Shown: positions 1-11,999 of the stretch, in pieces
Numbering within the stretch: the stretch's first letter is position 1
Layout of the letters: each line of letters starts with the position of its first letter
Assembly: GCA_030762985.1 (NCBI GenBank)
Contig: CM061043.1
Coordinates: 46,544,830 to 46,608,829 of the forward strand
Direction: 5' to 3'
DNA length: 64,000 bases
Origin: Adelphocoris suturalis
Taxonomy: Eukaryota; Arthropoda; Insecta; Hemiptera; Miridae
Translations under genes and position numbers: made by a program
The notes under the pieces: generated by a model
Database searches by the model: none
The model's input: the letters and a program-made list of their open reading frames with translations, nothing else
What the model was told of the DNA's origin: nothing

Positions 1-1002
1 AAACATCGGTTATTTCAAATAGTCGATAGACTCCCTAACCTAGTATGGCAAAAAGGTGACATGCAGCCAATTACGGAGTTTGATGAATAATTATTCCTAC
101 TGCTAACCGTCGGAAAAACCGGCATACATGCGGTATAATTTTGTTTGCCAAACGTTTGTTTTTCCAGATTTTGAATTTTATACCTTTTGTTCACTAAAAG
201 AGATCATTTTCAAGAAGACGTGCAATAAAAACTTGTTAATAACAGAAAGAACCTCAGAAACAGATGAAATTCTGCTATGCTGTACTGAAACCTCATGAAT
301 CCGGAGATATTTTTATAAAATTTTGGAGGCTCTACTATGTCACACCATTTTCTAAGAAAATCAGTATTTGGCATAGTTAATATTCTCATCCTTGATTTAT
401 CACATGCTTTTAAATAGGTACGGTTTTTATCTATCTATTAAGATCTTTTCTTGCTATGAGAAGAATATAAATTTAGTAAACTTGGTGTTCAAGAAGTTAT
501 TGCTTGTATGCACTAATGTATGATTGTTGAAAATGAGTGATTGTACTGTCTACTTACTCGCTACTCCTTCCCGTATATACCACCGCAATCCTTACAAGTT
601 ATAACAACCAACCTTACAATTATGTACAACCTACATAATTAATTGGAAAGCCTTGAGATCCCGAAGTTAATCAACTGTGAAGGTATTTTTCCCCGTTCTA
701 CCTACTTGTCCCGGGTTTCGGATCGATGAGTTTCGGATATTTTGACGGTAAAATTTGAATTACACGGTTCAAGATTTTCGCTGGAGGATGGCATTAACTA
801 CAGAGCCCTTGTCAGGTTCCCCATAGAACGTCTGAAAACGTTGTTGCAAATCTTCCAGAAAAAGGAAAGCTACTGCAATGAATTTTATTTATTTTTTATT
901 TCCTAATAGAAAGTTTTTTTAATAGTACCTAGTTTTAATTTCTCCATTATAAAAAATCCATTTTGACGTATTCTTGAACAATTCTTGAGGTTCAGCACTT
1001 TT
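1..1002. other. AT-rich DNA, nothing recognised
   Basis: No open frame of useful length, RNA gene or structured repeat is visible. The sequence is AT-rich with many stops in all frames, typical of intergenic or intronic insect DNA. Confidence 0.6.
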
Positions 1003-1380
1003 AACATGTATCATGTTTTAGCCCTGGGGTCCTAGCAATTTTTGCGAGTCAATTTTTTTCCGCGCACGAAACATATAGTGTTACAGTGATTTCCGCCTAC
1101 AACCGAGTTGTTGCTAGGGAAATGGTACTTCGTCGTTTTTCATCCCACAAAATTCGTTGACCATTCGTTCGAAAGCTCTCGATTTATCCAACAATATTAT
1201 GTTAACTACTGCGAAGTGCGTGTCCAACAAACTGAGTTATGAGCATGGTTATATAAATAATTGTTTACACACAGGTGATCATTCTCGATAATTGATATTG
1301 TGAACATGATTGCAACCGCTTGTTAATTTCTGATGATTTCATTGAGCTGGTGTTTCGATGATTTGATTCATTTTTTGAAA
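1003..1380 (+). repeat. Dispersed repeat C, copy 1
   Basis: About 375 bp match, in inverse orientation, sequence at 40125-40975. Shared landmarks are the phrase GCCCTGGGGTCCTAGCAA near the left end, CGCACGAAACATATAGTG, and a nearly identical block of about 290 bp from 1085 to 1375 that includes GTGTAAACAATTATTTATAT on the opposite strand. This copy is shorter than the 40-kb copy because it lacks that copy's internal tandem and palindromic expansion. No coding capacity is seen. Class unknown, possibly a non-autonomous DNA transposon. Confidence 0.75.
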
Positions 1381-1751
1381 CAATTATTTTTTTACTGAGA
1401 CAATTTAAATCCAGTAAAATTCAATTCAATAAATCAGGTAATTACCCCAATATCAGCTACAATTGAATTTGATGGGAATACCCAGTGACAGGACTAACTA
1501 AACGTGTTATCTCAAATCCAATATGTATGTATTGGTCGTAATTTATGCCTTGGTTATTACACACTATAAATGGAATTCAATAAAAATAAGAATAAAGCCT
1601 GTATTAAAGTAATATAGTAGGAAGCACAAATACTCCATAGGGATTGCTGGCAGTTTTAGCGGCTGAGAAACTATCCAATTAGAGCCTTATTAAAGTTGAG
1701 AGCTCCATTTAAATTTGATGGGAATGCCTTTATCCATTACACATTCCTCTA

Positions 1752-2815
1752 TATACAGGGTAAGTTATAATCACCCCTTCTATTTTCCTTACCTGTCAAA
1801 GTAAAAATACCAAACCCACGCTATTGTTCATAAATTTTTCAGTGGATTTCAAAAATGCGCATTGAGCACTTGCGCAAACGTGCGAAATTGACATCAACTT
1901 CGTTTTTCTAAATGGGAACCCCCATTTTTTTTGCAGATATGAAGTCTACGTAAAATTTCACGGAAAAATTGCCCATCTTTCGATATTTTTTACTGCGCAC
2001 GAACAGGCGCGATTCGGAGTACAAATGCGCAATCCCGCTCTATAAGTGCAAAAATGGTGAAATACTGAGTTTTTGAAGATAATAGTATTCAATTGCCACA
2101 TGCAATAGGTACATGCTTTTTTTGCTGAACCTCGTAATTATGTTCATTTATTGATACTTGACACCAACTTGGGGAACACCGAAGAAAATACATTTTAGTA
2201 TGCTTTGTGATGTGTGAAAATGAGTGCAATTCTCGTCGATTTTTCGGTGTTTTCCCAAGTTGGTGTTGCAAAATCATGTATTGCATGTGTCAATTGAATA
2301 TCTTCAAACCCTGAGTACCTATTTCACAATTTTTGCACTTTTAGAGCGGACTAGCGCATTTTCACAGCGAAATTGCGCCCGTTTGTGCGCACTAAAAAAT
2401 CGAGTGATGGGTCATTTCTTCATGAAATTTTAAGTAGAATTCAAATCTGTAATAAAAAATGGGGGTTCACATATAAAAAACAAAGTTGATTTCACTGCAA
2501 GTTTGCGCACGTGCGCAATGCGTAATTTTGCCAGTTTTGAGATCTTTCCAAAAATCATTAAGATTGAAAAACAAATTTAATTGTTTGCCCCATTATTAAC
2601 GACTTTAGCAGGGGGGGGGGGGGGGGGGCGTTTTTTTGGCACCCTGTATACAATTGGAAATGATAAATATTTACGTCAGAAGCATTAAATATAAAATGTG
2701 AAATCTCCAGAAAAATGATGAATAATAGCGTTGGTCCGGTATTTTTACTTTGACAGGTAAGGAAAATAGAAAGGTTGATCCATAACTTAGTAGACACCTT
2801 GCATATATATAATTT
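1752..2815. mobile_element. Foldback element, about 1.06 kb
   Basis: The whole segment is a long imperfect palindrome. The outer arms share CTATTTTCCTTACCTGTCAA (about 1785) and its reverse complement (about 2755). Inner arms match from about 1830-2170 to 2220-2530, including GAACCCCCATTTTTT against its complement and CACCAACTTGG near the centre. The arms are diverged, by eye roughly 20 per cent. A run of 18 G (2611-2628) interrupts the right arm. There is no transposase frame, and the short ORFs here are accidental. It is probably a non-autonomous foldback/MITE-type DNA element. Confidence 0.75.
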
Positions 2816-4817
2816 ATACCCTTAGGACTTGGTTTAAATAAAAGTACCTCCGATCCGGTATGTACCGATGTATTGTTCGTAATTTATGCTCTTGTTCCTA
2901 GGCCTTATAGCTGGAATGCAGTTCGCTGTATCTTGTCAGCTTGCACTGTAGGTGGATGTTACGGAGAGTGTTATTCGTTCTGTAACGCGCAGTGTGGGCG
3001 ATCGAGCGGAAATCGGACTTTCCTAAATCGAGTCGTCGGTCGGCCGTGGGAGACAAGTAGTGTAGATCGAGATCTTCAGATCTGAGGACCCCGCGTTTTG
3101 AGGGACGCCCAACAGCGCTTATGATCACAGTCTGCATGGGTGTGGCACACGGAAGCGTCACAGTTTTTCTCCATGATCGTTTATTTATTTTCTGAAATGT
3201 ATTTATAGGTAATAAACCCCTAAAATTATCTGGTTAGTCAGTGCATTACTAAGGATTTATAAAGGATAAAGGAATATTGGTTAATGATTCAGTCCGCGCC
3301 GTTGCTGGACCAAATTTTACAGAACTTGTCTCAAAAATCACACCTCGAACACTTTCAATTAACCGCAATGGGCAATATTTGAAAGTTGAAAGTTTTAAAA
3401 GTGTTTTGAAAAGTTTTAAATAAAAGTAAAGTTCATTAGTTCCTTTTAGATTCCTAGTACTCGGTTCATTTAATCGAATGAGACCGCTCGGAGCATTGTA
3501 CTACGAGGGTCATCTCAAAAGTAAGTTTTCCTATTTTCTTATAAGAAAACTGAAGGAGGTAGAAAGCTGGAAAAGGTCTCAAGATTTTCGTTTGGGTCTA
3601 AAAATACCATTGTAGAATTTTCAGGTCTCCAGATCGCATTTCTTACAACCTGTTAATTTCTGAACAAGGCACTAGGGTGGAGGGACCAGTGATTGACAGG
3701 GACCCAGTGATTGACATTTCGCCAAAAGGTTTCAATAATAAGGCATTTAAAAGTGTTTTACGGACTTGATCCGTTTGGATTTTGAGACAAAATACCTTCT
3801 TAGTAAAGTATGAAGGCGGGAAAAGGTTTCAGGCGGGTTTTTGTGAAATCTGGAGACGGTTGACCAACAGAACCTCGTGTTGTAATTTCTTTGGTGCTGT
3901 TTCTTGTGATTTTGCTTGAGAGGCAAGCGTCTTATTTTGCTTCATCATACCCTCCACATTATCAAATTCGATTGTTTCCATGGTTTTTCTCAATAATGTT
4001 TTTTTTTTTTTTGTGTAGGTTGCATTTATGCTATCATTTTTTGGGAAATAATCAAAGATAATATGAGAAAATGCAAATGTCAATTACTAGTTCTCAAACT
4101 GATGCTCCCCTCAGTGATTGACAGTGTTGTTAATATGGATCTCTATTCGTTCTTTAGTTTTTATATTTATATAAATACAAAGCAACTCTGCTAGTTTCCA
4201 TTAGAAACGTATTTTGCCTATGGTATCGAGAGAACATTGTACCTATTTTGTGACGAAACATCCGGTGATATTTTCAACGTTGTCTTATGAATACTCATAT
4301 TAATTTTATATTTAGATTAATAAAACTAAATTCAAATGCTCAATTTATTTGTGAAATTTGGGAATCAATGTTTTGTTGATACACGGAATCATTTATTGCA
4401 GAAGAACTGCTGTGTCAATTCTCAGGTACAACCAACTATTTGGCTGTCAAATACTGGGTCAAAAAAATTGATTTCGAAAAAACGAATTTATGATGTTTAG
4501 TTGCTTGAATTAGTGATTTTTTCAATACCGAGCAGTTTGAGGACAACCTGATGCAACAATAGATGTAAGATTCAAGTTTGAACAAACGAAAAAACATAAC
4601 TTAATTGCTTGTCAAAGTCAAAATGCCTCTTAAGGTGTCAAACACTGGCCCCACCTCCCTAGGTACCTATCTAAATGGGTCTTGCGTGTAGAGGGAAACA
4701 GCCTTGATTCGAAGATTATTTTAATACGTTCAAAGGAAAGCAAACATCCTTCGATCAAGCGGTAATATGGGAAGGATGTGGAGTAAACATAATATACTTT
4801 GTTACTTAGCACAGTAG
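2816..4817. other. Intergenic stretch with a small GC-rich patch
   Basis: No gene is supported. Around 2980-3130 the composition becomes GC-richer with several CpG and a small palindrome, AGATCTTCAGATCT (about 3070). A mariner-type terminus lies at 3502. The rest is AT-rich with short non-conserved ORFs on both strands. Confidence 0.5.
3502..3550 (+). mobile_element. Mariner-type terminal sequence (solo end)
   Basis: TACGAGGGTCATCTCAAAAG after a TA resembles the terminal inverted repeats of mariner-family elements and closely matches the end at 63873. No matching opposite terminus and no transposase sequence are seen nearby, so this is probably a solo or decayed end. Confidence 0.45.
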
Positions 4818-5884
4818 GCCAAAATGCAATTCTAAATGGACAAATTTATTTTATAAGCTATTCTTATAGGAAGTTTTGCGCTTATTTCGAATATACCCTT
4901 TGCTCCTATGTCTAGCTCCTTAATGCGTTTTTCGTGGAAAAACCACGTTTTCGTTTCCACCCAATCCCCGTTTAGGTCAGGTTTTAGCATTTTCCCTGCC
5001 ACTTCATGTGATGTGCGCCCTGATCAGCCAGCTGAAGAAGACTCCAGTGAGGAACACAACAGTGAATCAGGAAGATAGTCAGGAAGACAGCAATTGATGA
5101 ATTTGATAGTTGAATCTGTGGGTCTGTAAGGTCGATTCACGTCCAAACGGCTTGACCGATTTAGACGCGGGTTTTCGCAAGACTTGTTTGGTAGAATCCA
5201 TTTTCAACAATAAACAATCATAATGAGTCGGGTGAGCTGTTATTTGTATTGATGTGGCAGGGGAAATGCAGTAACTGACCAAAACAGGGATTTGGGGATA
5301 ACGAAGTTGATTTTTCCATGAACCGTTATAGTTAATTAACATATTTATAAACGAACTAATTGATTACGCTTGGTTGCTGTTATTTTTTGTGAGGTGTGAA
5401 ATTGGGGAAAAAAACGGAGCAAAACCGCAGTTTGAAACACCATAACACACTCAATTTTTGAGGAAAATCGAAAATGTTGGTGATTCATCGACACAAAATT
5501 GGAATTTCTTCAACTTTATTTGAAGAAAAATGCCGATTAAATATACATTTTTACCCTTATTTTGTTAATAACTGGAATTTTGCCGACTACTACAGACATT
5601 GAAATAGCTACAATTAATCTCTTATGAATCAATTAATTTAAGAGTTTCTGGTGGTCAATCGACGTTGAATCTATCACTTTTTCTTGGAGAGAAAATTGTT
5701 TTGATTCTTAGTTGGAGTTGAAAAGTGGAAAAATATGTTGAAATACGTGGTTTATCCACGAAAAACACATTAAGGAGTCATTTTAGGTATAGAAACAAGG
5801 GCTATATTCGGAATCAGCGCAGAATTTCCTTTAAGAATAGCTCATGAAAAAGTTTGTCCATCTAGAATCGCATTTCGGCTCATT
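4818..5884. mobile_element. Element with about 150-bp inverted repeats
   Basis: Sequence at about 4818-4965 reappears as its reverse complement at about 5735-5884. Landmarks are TTCTAAATGGACAAA against TTCTAGATGGACAAA, GAGCTATTCTTA-type blocks, and CTCCTTAATGCGTTTTTCG against CTCCTTAATGTGTTTTTCG. Identity is about 75-80 per cent by eye. The interior of roughly 770 bp has no recognisable protein. This is probably an old non-autonomous DNA transposon. A piece of the same arm (TATTCGGAATCAGCG) recurs in repeat A at about 46030. Confidence 0.65.
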
Positions 5885-6348
5885 GAGCGAAGTCGGGCAA
5901 TGTTATTCGACGAAACAGGCTGTAAAATTTGTTTGCACGTAACTGGCAGGTTGTGAAAACTCAATCGGCGTGGAATTGGAACCTGCATCGGATTAGCACA
6001 TTTTCCGGATGCGGTCTTCAGATGAGGGGTATTATAGGAATTTTGCAAAGACTCAGTGGTAACAGTAGATCCTAAGATGAGTTTGGGAATGCCGACTGAG
6101 GCAAATTCAGGTCTTCAGCAATTCAGAGTTGTTTAGCTTTTTCATTTATAGATCTTGTAACATATAAATAATTGTGAAGGATCAGGGCAATGTAGGTTTT
6201 TAATGATTCTGAATTATTCGGCAATTTACAGTTTTGTTTCTTGCCCGGCGTAATATTATACCACGATCTCGTACTATTGAATTCCCCCGATCAATTTACC
6301 AAACAAACCCTCCCTGAAGGGAGACCGAGAGAAAATATCAGATTTTTC
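5885..6348. other. No feature recognised
   Basis: AT-rich DNA between a transposon and a GC-rich block. No ORF, repeat or RNA gene is supported. Confidence 0.5.
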
Positions 6349-6610
6349 CGCCGATAGTGTTAAGAGTGAGCAACACTCTAAAAATACCTTCACTAAAAAG
6401 AGAAAAAAGCCCCCACTGGCCGTCGAAGGTATTTTCCGTCTCTCTCTCGCTCGCTGGGCTTCGAGCGGGGGCGGAAGAGAGAGGGGAAGAGGCTCTCGAA
6501 ATCGCTTCGCGGACGCCGGCGTTGCAGTCAGTCGCGAGCTCCCAGCTCGACCGGATCCGCTGAATTGAGGGCCAAATCTCACGCGATATCAATTTCAACT
6601 TTGACGCGCC
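6349..6610 (+). promoter_or_regulatory. Candidate GC-rich core promoter
   Basis: This is one of the few CpG-rich islands in the window. It contains GAGA-factor-like runs on both strands (TCTCTCTCTCGCTCGC about 6438; AGAGAGAGGGG about 6476). An arthropod initiator match, TCAGTC (A+1 at 6530), is followed by CGACCGGATC at +19 to +28, which fits 8 of 10 positions of the MTE consensus CSARCSSAAC, though shifted by one base. No convincing first exon or start codon was found downstream, so this may equally be a retroelement promoter. Assignment is by motif only. Confidence 0.3.
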
Positions 6611-6623
6611 GGTAGTTTTTATT

Positions 6624-6695
6624 ATTGTGGGACACGTGTCCTTTCTTGTTACCCACGTGTCGTCAGTCATTATACACGTGTCGTCTCTTGCGGCG
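6624..6695. promoter_or_regulatory. Cluster of three CACGTG (E-box) palindromes
   Basis: Three copies of CACGTGTC occur within 65 bp (about 6633, 6655 and 6680), the first inside the perfect palindrome GACACGTGTC. CACGTG is the canonical site of bHLH factors such as Myc/Max and Clock/Cycle. They lie about 100-150 bp downstream of the candidate initiator at 6530. Function is inferred from motif clustering only. Confidence 0.4.
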
Positions 6696-7030
6696 TGTTT
6701 GTGGTTCATAGACAAATCGACATGTCAGAGTCGACGACGGCCATCAGCACTGTGGCTGTCCGCAGTGGCGCTACGAGCATCGTCATTGCACTTTTGCAAG
6801 TATGTGGCTCGAATTAACTATGATATTATGTGAACTATGCAGTTACATATTGCACATAGATAAATACGCAGAACTACACGCCAGATCTACTAACTGTGCA
6901 CCTAATAAATTAAGAAATAACAAACAAAAACGCTGCCAACTATTACAAAAAGGTATAGTTTTTTTGTGTGTTTCTGACACTTTGTCGACGCTGCCCAGCC
7001 TACAATTCTTACTGATTTTCATGGTTCTTT

Positions 7031-7100
7031 TTAGGACGCCCCTCTGAAGCTAGTTCTTATAAGCAAGGCTTCGATATAAGAAGGGCGGCCTATTAGAACT
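7031..7100 (+). repeat. Short palindromic module shared with the hAT-like foldback
   Basis: The blocks GGACGCCCCTCTGAAGCTAG, AGCAAGGCTTCG and GGGCGGCCTATT recur in the same order in both arms of the foldback at 48660-49178. Between them TTCTTATA and TATAAGAA form an 8-bp inverted repeat. It is probably a relic of the same or a related element. Confidence 0.5.
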
Positions 7101-8320
7101 CATGTAGGGAGAAAAAAATATTCAATTATCAAAACCGTTCAGGACCATCCAAAGACTGAATCTGTAAAAAACCATAGATCTGTGTGTAAATGCGTGTTAA
7201 ATGTTTCCGTGTGTGTAATTGTGGCATCAACGGATTTTCAAGATTCTTTTTTAAATTTGTATTTTAGTCTAGTTGTGCAAAAATCTCGGGAGTTTTAAAT
7301 TAACCGTCAGGAGCCCTTCCACCCCCCCCCCCTCCCCCGCCCCCAACGGAGGGGGTAATTACATATCATTTTAAGCGCAACCTGATTTTCGTGAATTATT
7401 TTTTGTTCAATTAATAATTCGGTCCAATTTTGAAACGTCAGGATTTTCTTATTTTATTATAAAAGCGAATGAAGAAGGGGATATTGATGATTCGTGATGA
7501 TTTCACTAATTCGATTTAGGTGCCTGTATTCTTGTTTAATCCCGATTTCAGCCCAGTTACCTTGAGATTTTCAAATTTTTTATTGGTAGGGGTTAATAGT
7601 GGGAGGGGGGAGGGGGGGTAGTAATATATTTCTTTTTTTTAAATCTTTTGGTATCAGTGCTATGCGAAAAACTAGGGATTTAATTTAGATGACGCATTGT
7701 TTATTAGGTGGGGTAAAGGAAGGGGAATGAATTGTAATCTATTCACCTAGTAAAATTATCTGGTAAAATCATGATCTATTCGGTGCTCTCACCAAATTCA
7801 TATAACATATGTGTGTACAAACCAGACATAGAGTCGCATACATTACCTAATTAAAAAAAAATTTTTTTTTCGATCATAATTTTATCGTAAGTAGTTGTTC
7901 AACAAACCAGAAAGTTATGAATTACCGTAGGGCGGGGAAACGAGGAGATACCTACTTAATTACCAATCCGACGCTACCCAAGCTACTGTTCTTTGTCGAC
8001 TTTTGTGATTATTTATTTGTACAATTCAGAATTCAGACGTTTTCCAACAAATTTCAGAAGGTTCAAATTTCAGTATTGAAGGGAGTGAATAAGAGGGGCT
8101 TATCAATGGTAAATCGATGTTTCCACTGTTCTCATCTGATTTACGTGATTTTTCTTCCTCACTACCGAAGGTAGGAAAGCTTTGTGTTCGTGCAAGAAGT
8201 AGAGATTTATTTTTCTCCAAAATAAAAATTGCTATTTACTTTTTGCATTCCAGAGCTTACTGTTCAATTTTGATTCCGTGTCTGTGCCAATTACTTGTCA
8301 CGCTCATAATGAGTAGTTTT
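7101..8320. other. Intergenic, with poly-C and poly-G patches
   Basis: No gene is supported. C-rich (7319-7345) and G-rich (about 7596-7620) tracts stand out from otherwise AT-rich sequence. A 36-bp A/T run lies near 7853. Confidence 0.5.
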
Positions 8321-8710
8321 AGGCCGATTTTGATGAAATTTTGAGGGATTGTACAAGATAGCCTAGGTCCCCTAGAAATTTCATTTTATCGTCGGATAAA
8401 TAGTGGTGTGTGCGCATCTTCAAATGTGAGTTTCTTATGAAGAGTAATTCCATAATACGATCTGTCGGTCCGATTTCGTTCAAATTCGGAGAGTTGCTGG
8501 GTATGAAATTAAGAAAATCCCATATGAATTTTGTCGCGATTGGGAGAAATAACTATTGCGCATGCTTGTCACACGTGAAATCCCGTACCAAACTGAAGGC
8601 CCGATTTTGACGAAATTTTTAATAATTGTGATTAGCTTACCTATACAATGACACCTACAGATTTCATTGCCGTAGAATCGATAGCAGTGTGTGTGCATGC
8701 GCAACCTGAA
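8321..8710 (+). repeat. Modular repeat D, two units
   Basis: Two degenerate copies of a module begin with GATTTTGATGAAATTTT-type sequence (8326 and about 8605), run through CATTGCCGTCGGATAAAT-like text and end in a TGTGCGCATG-type motif. Between them lies a second half-module beginning GATTTCGTTCAAATTCGG. The same pair of half-modules recurs at 30.9-33.1 kb, 34.7-35.3 kb and, inverted, 53.1-53.5 kb. It is non-coding, an old satellite-like or transposon-internal repeat. Confidence 0.6.
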
Positions 8711-8732
8711 TTTCTTATAACGTCGACTGAGA

Positions 8733-8910
8733 GGCCGTTTATCAATAACAGATAAAGCCTCTAGGTAACTATTGGCCTCGGTTAACTTCTCGTTGGCTGT
8801 TTATCAACTCACATTTACCTGCAAGATACCGCTATCTGCTTGGTATCCTTACCTGAGGCTCATCTCCCTCAGTTAGCGATTTATCCTGGAGGTAATTTGT
8901 GTGTAACGTG
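8733..8910 (+). mobile_element. Harbinger-related terminal fragment
   Basis: Starts GGCCGTTTATCAATAACAG and matches, over about 180 bp, the reverse complement of the right end of the Harbinger element at 42840-43029. Shared text includes AACTTCTCGTTGGCTGTTTA and CACATTTACCTGCAAGATAC. It has only terminal sequence, so it is a solo end or a short MITE. Confidence 0.65.
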
Positions 8911-9859
8911 TAGAAAATGCACCAGGTACTTACGAAGTTGAAGGTTCATGAAGAAAATTTCAGAAAATATGTATTTTTAAAATGTTGGATCCATCGCAAT
9001 AGCTTTATTTTCTACAAAAATTCAATAATATATAGCACACTACCATACCTACCAAGGACATTTCAAATAAGTATCATAAGCAATAATAGCAAACAAACAC
9101 TTCGGTGCTCCTGAGTTTTTATATGCCTAGGTAATACGGCCAAATCGAAGCTTCGATCAGCCTAACAAAATTCATCTGGGCTTCGGAGGGAACTATAATA
9201 TAATTTTCCATGTTATTGTTATGCAACAAAGAATTCTTCAGCCTTTCGTTTTTAGGTCGTTCCTCAGTCATAAATTCTTTTCAGTCTGTATGCTAGCCTA
9301 GAAACTGAACAGAAAAGATCAAGGAAAAAGAGATCGTAGGCAAGATTAGCTCAATTTTCAAATTCTCGTAAAACTCCCATAGTTAGGAAGATAATCTAAA
9401 TATTACCTACGAATTGAACCACTGACTTAAGATTATCCTGAAAGAAGAATTAACTGAAAAAGAGAGCACAAGTAATGGCTATCAGATGAGATAGAGAGTT
9501 CCTTCTCGCGAAAAAGGGACAAGACTACACAATGATTTTGGACTTTTAGCGTCGATTGCCAAATAAACGATGTAGGATAGCAACCTACGATAGGACCTAT
9601 AAAAACCGGACATTTGCCGCCCTTTCTGAGAAAACCGGACATTTGGCGTTCATAGCGACTTTAAATTTTTGTCCGGATAGCTTGGTGGAAAACCGAACTA
9701 TCCGGACCAAAACCGGACACATGGCAACCCTGAATGCAAGCATCAATTATGAGTAGGTAATGAGTTCTCTAGTAGTGATTCTTATACTAGCTTGATGTTG
9801 AATTTGACTGGGAAAATGTTGCATTTGATTGAAATAACGTTAGGTAGAACGTTAATGTA
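8911..9859. other. No gene recognised
   Basis: AT-rich DNA. Around 9600-9730 a phrase of the type AAAACCGGACATTTG is repeated four times at short spacing, suggesting a degenerate minisatellite. No ORF is supported. Confidence 0.45.
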
Positions 9860-10976
9860 GAACAAGGATATAAGTTGCCAAAATTGTATTCAATATACTC
9901 AGCTGAACTTATGGCGATATCTCTTGCATTAGACTATTTTTTATCATCACAACATTTCAAAGCAATAATAGTAACGGATAGTCAAAGTGCTGTTAAATCC
10001 TTGGGTGCAGCCTTCAAACAAAAGAAATGTTCATATATTGTAGGAGAAATCTTGGAGAAGCTACGGCAAATCAGAGAATTCCAGAAAGAAATCATTTTTG
10101 AGTGGACGAGGGGGACATCTGCAAGCAGATATTCAAGAAATGTGATAGGACTGCTGTAAAGACCCTACTGGAGAATACAAGAAGGGATAAGAAGAAGAGA
10201 AATTCAGATGATGGAAAGGCTAAGAATGAAAGTTGGAATCTGCTCATCATATCTCTTTCGTATTAATGTGATCACATCTCCCCGCTGTGAACTCTGTGGA
10301 GAAGTGGATGACTTGGAACATATAGGTACTGATGCTATGCCACAGGCATGAAGCAAAGAGGAAACTTTTGTTCTATTCTGTTATTAATTTAGAACGTCCT
10401 TTTAATTTTGACTCAATTGTTTATAGTTCAAAATCAAGTGTTATTTCCAGCCTTTTAGCATTTTTAGTTAATATTAATGTGAAGATTTGATGGACTATAA
10501 GTGAAATTGTTAATGAGACTATTAGTATTTCTTGCAAATTAAAGAGTTTTGTTAAATAAGAAAGAATGAAAACCAACGAAAAACAGCTGGAAGGGGTCGG
10601 GGGTTTTGGCCGGTCTGGGGGTGGCCCCCTTGACGATTAGTTCTCCAGGATGTGTGGAGAGTCTCCACAACATCCGTTAAGGGCTGCCTGTTCAGAAATG
10701 AGCTGGTGGCCCCGGGAGCCGTCATGGTGGGTGGGTCCGGGCCAAACACAGGGGGAAAGCCACTCCAAACCGAAAAACACAGGAAATAATAATGGGCACA
10801 GAAGCAGAAGATAACATAACAGATAACAGAAGAAAACAAGACCACAGCAAACTATACGGATGACATCAAACACAGACAAAATTTCAAGATACACACCATT
10901 CCCATTCCCATTTCAGTTCTGGTACATGTACGATTTGTACAAAACCAATAAATGAATTTAAAAAAAAAAAAAAAAA
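9860..10976 (+). mobile_element. 5'-truncated non-LTR retrotransposon (I/Jockey-like)
   Basis: Only the 3' part remains: RNase H (9875-10159), a zinc-knuckle tail (10211-10327), a C-terminal extension (to 10490), a 3' UTR, an AATAAA signal (10947-10952) and a poly(A) run (10960-10976). This is the expected anatomy of a 5'-truncated LINE of an RNase-H-bearing clade such as I, R1/LOA or some Jockey relatives. The exact clade cannot be fixed without the reverse transcriptase. Frameshifts separate the domains, so the copy is inactive. Confidence 0.75.
9875..10490 (+). pseudogene. RNase H and C-terminal region of a LINE ORF2
   Basis: The first frame (9875-10159) gives the RNase HI landmarks SAELMAISLALD, with the conserved acidic residue, and VTDSQSAVKSL, with the catalytic-type Asp. 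It stops where the last RNase H motif should be. A second frame from 10211 reads ...SPRCELCGEVDDLEHI, the Cys-rich tail usual after RNase H in these LINEs. A third from about 10339 reads CHRHEAKRKLLFYS... and ends at 10490. At least two frame changes and the loss of everything 5' of RNase H make it a pseudogene. RNase H would degrade the RNA of the RNA-DNA hybrid during retrotransposition. Confidence 0.75.
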
Positions 10977-11999
10977 GTTAGGTAAATTTAATTGAAAAAA
11001 AAGATACTAGGTACTTAAAATACGTAACTACATGTTGAGACGTTTAAGAGTGTGCCCCAAGCGGTTGATTGCAGTAGGTAATTACTCTTTCCTTCGCAGC
11101 AACGCTAAATTAAAGAACGGCGTCTGGAACCCGATGAAGATTTTCCCATGTGATAGGCCATCGTGGCGCCTACCAACTGCGAGGATGCGATATCTGCCAA
11201 CTGTCATGAACATATTATATTGGATATATCTAAATTATCTAAATTATAAGAAATAGTGATACATATATCAAGTAATGCAGGGCATTGCCGGGGAAGTACC
11301 ATTGGCTTCCTCTCTACCGAAAATGAGGGATCTATTTATTCGTGCTGAAAGTTGAATAATTGTTCGTCCTTCAAAATTTAAATTCTCACTTGCTCTTTAA
11401 CTATCACAGTTTTAGCGTGGAACCCGCTGTTACCGGGACCTAAAAAGTGAAAAATGCCTCGAAAAAACGAGGCTAAAGTAGTAGCGGATCTAATTTCTTT
11501 GCTATTCAACCTATGAAGCTGAAATTGGAAATGGAGCGTGTTCCCCGTTCCTCCAATGTTTAGTCGAGGCTCTAGGTGAAAGCAAAAGGGGGTCCGGGGT
11601 CTCCCCAGCGTGGTCAAGGGGCGGAGGAAATTTTGGTGTCATGTCTCTATCGGCCAGTTAGCTCGTGATCCTTGTGTCGAGCAGAACTATTACAAATTAT
11701 GGTCCAATTTTCTTGAAATATGTCATTGTATACAGTCCTATATAAAGTGCTACCATTGTCGGACTATTAGCAGCTTGTGCACATAGAATTTTTCAAACAC
11801 TCAAAATCTGAGGATAGTTGGGGAAGTCGCGGAGCAGGATTTTAATATTTAAACATTGTAGAGTATAATGTACAATACAAAACATTGTACAGTACATATT
11901 GGATAAAATGTTCGACTGAATCGGGATTAAAAATATCCTTTCGTTCGGGACAAATTCAATAATCATTATTAAAAATATGAGTTGTAAGGACTGCTCGTT
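10977..11999. other. No gene recognised
   Basis: AT-rich sequence with a slightly GC-richer patch at about 11400-11640. Short ORFs on both strands show no recognisable family. No repeat structure apart from simple A/T runs. Confidence 0.45.
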
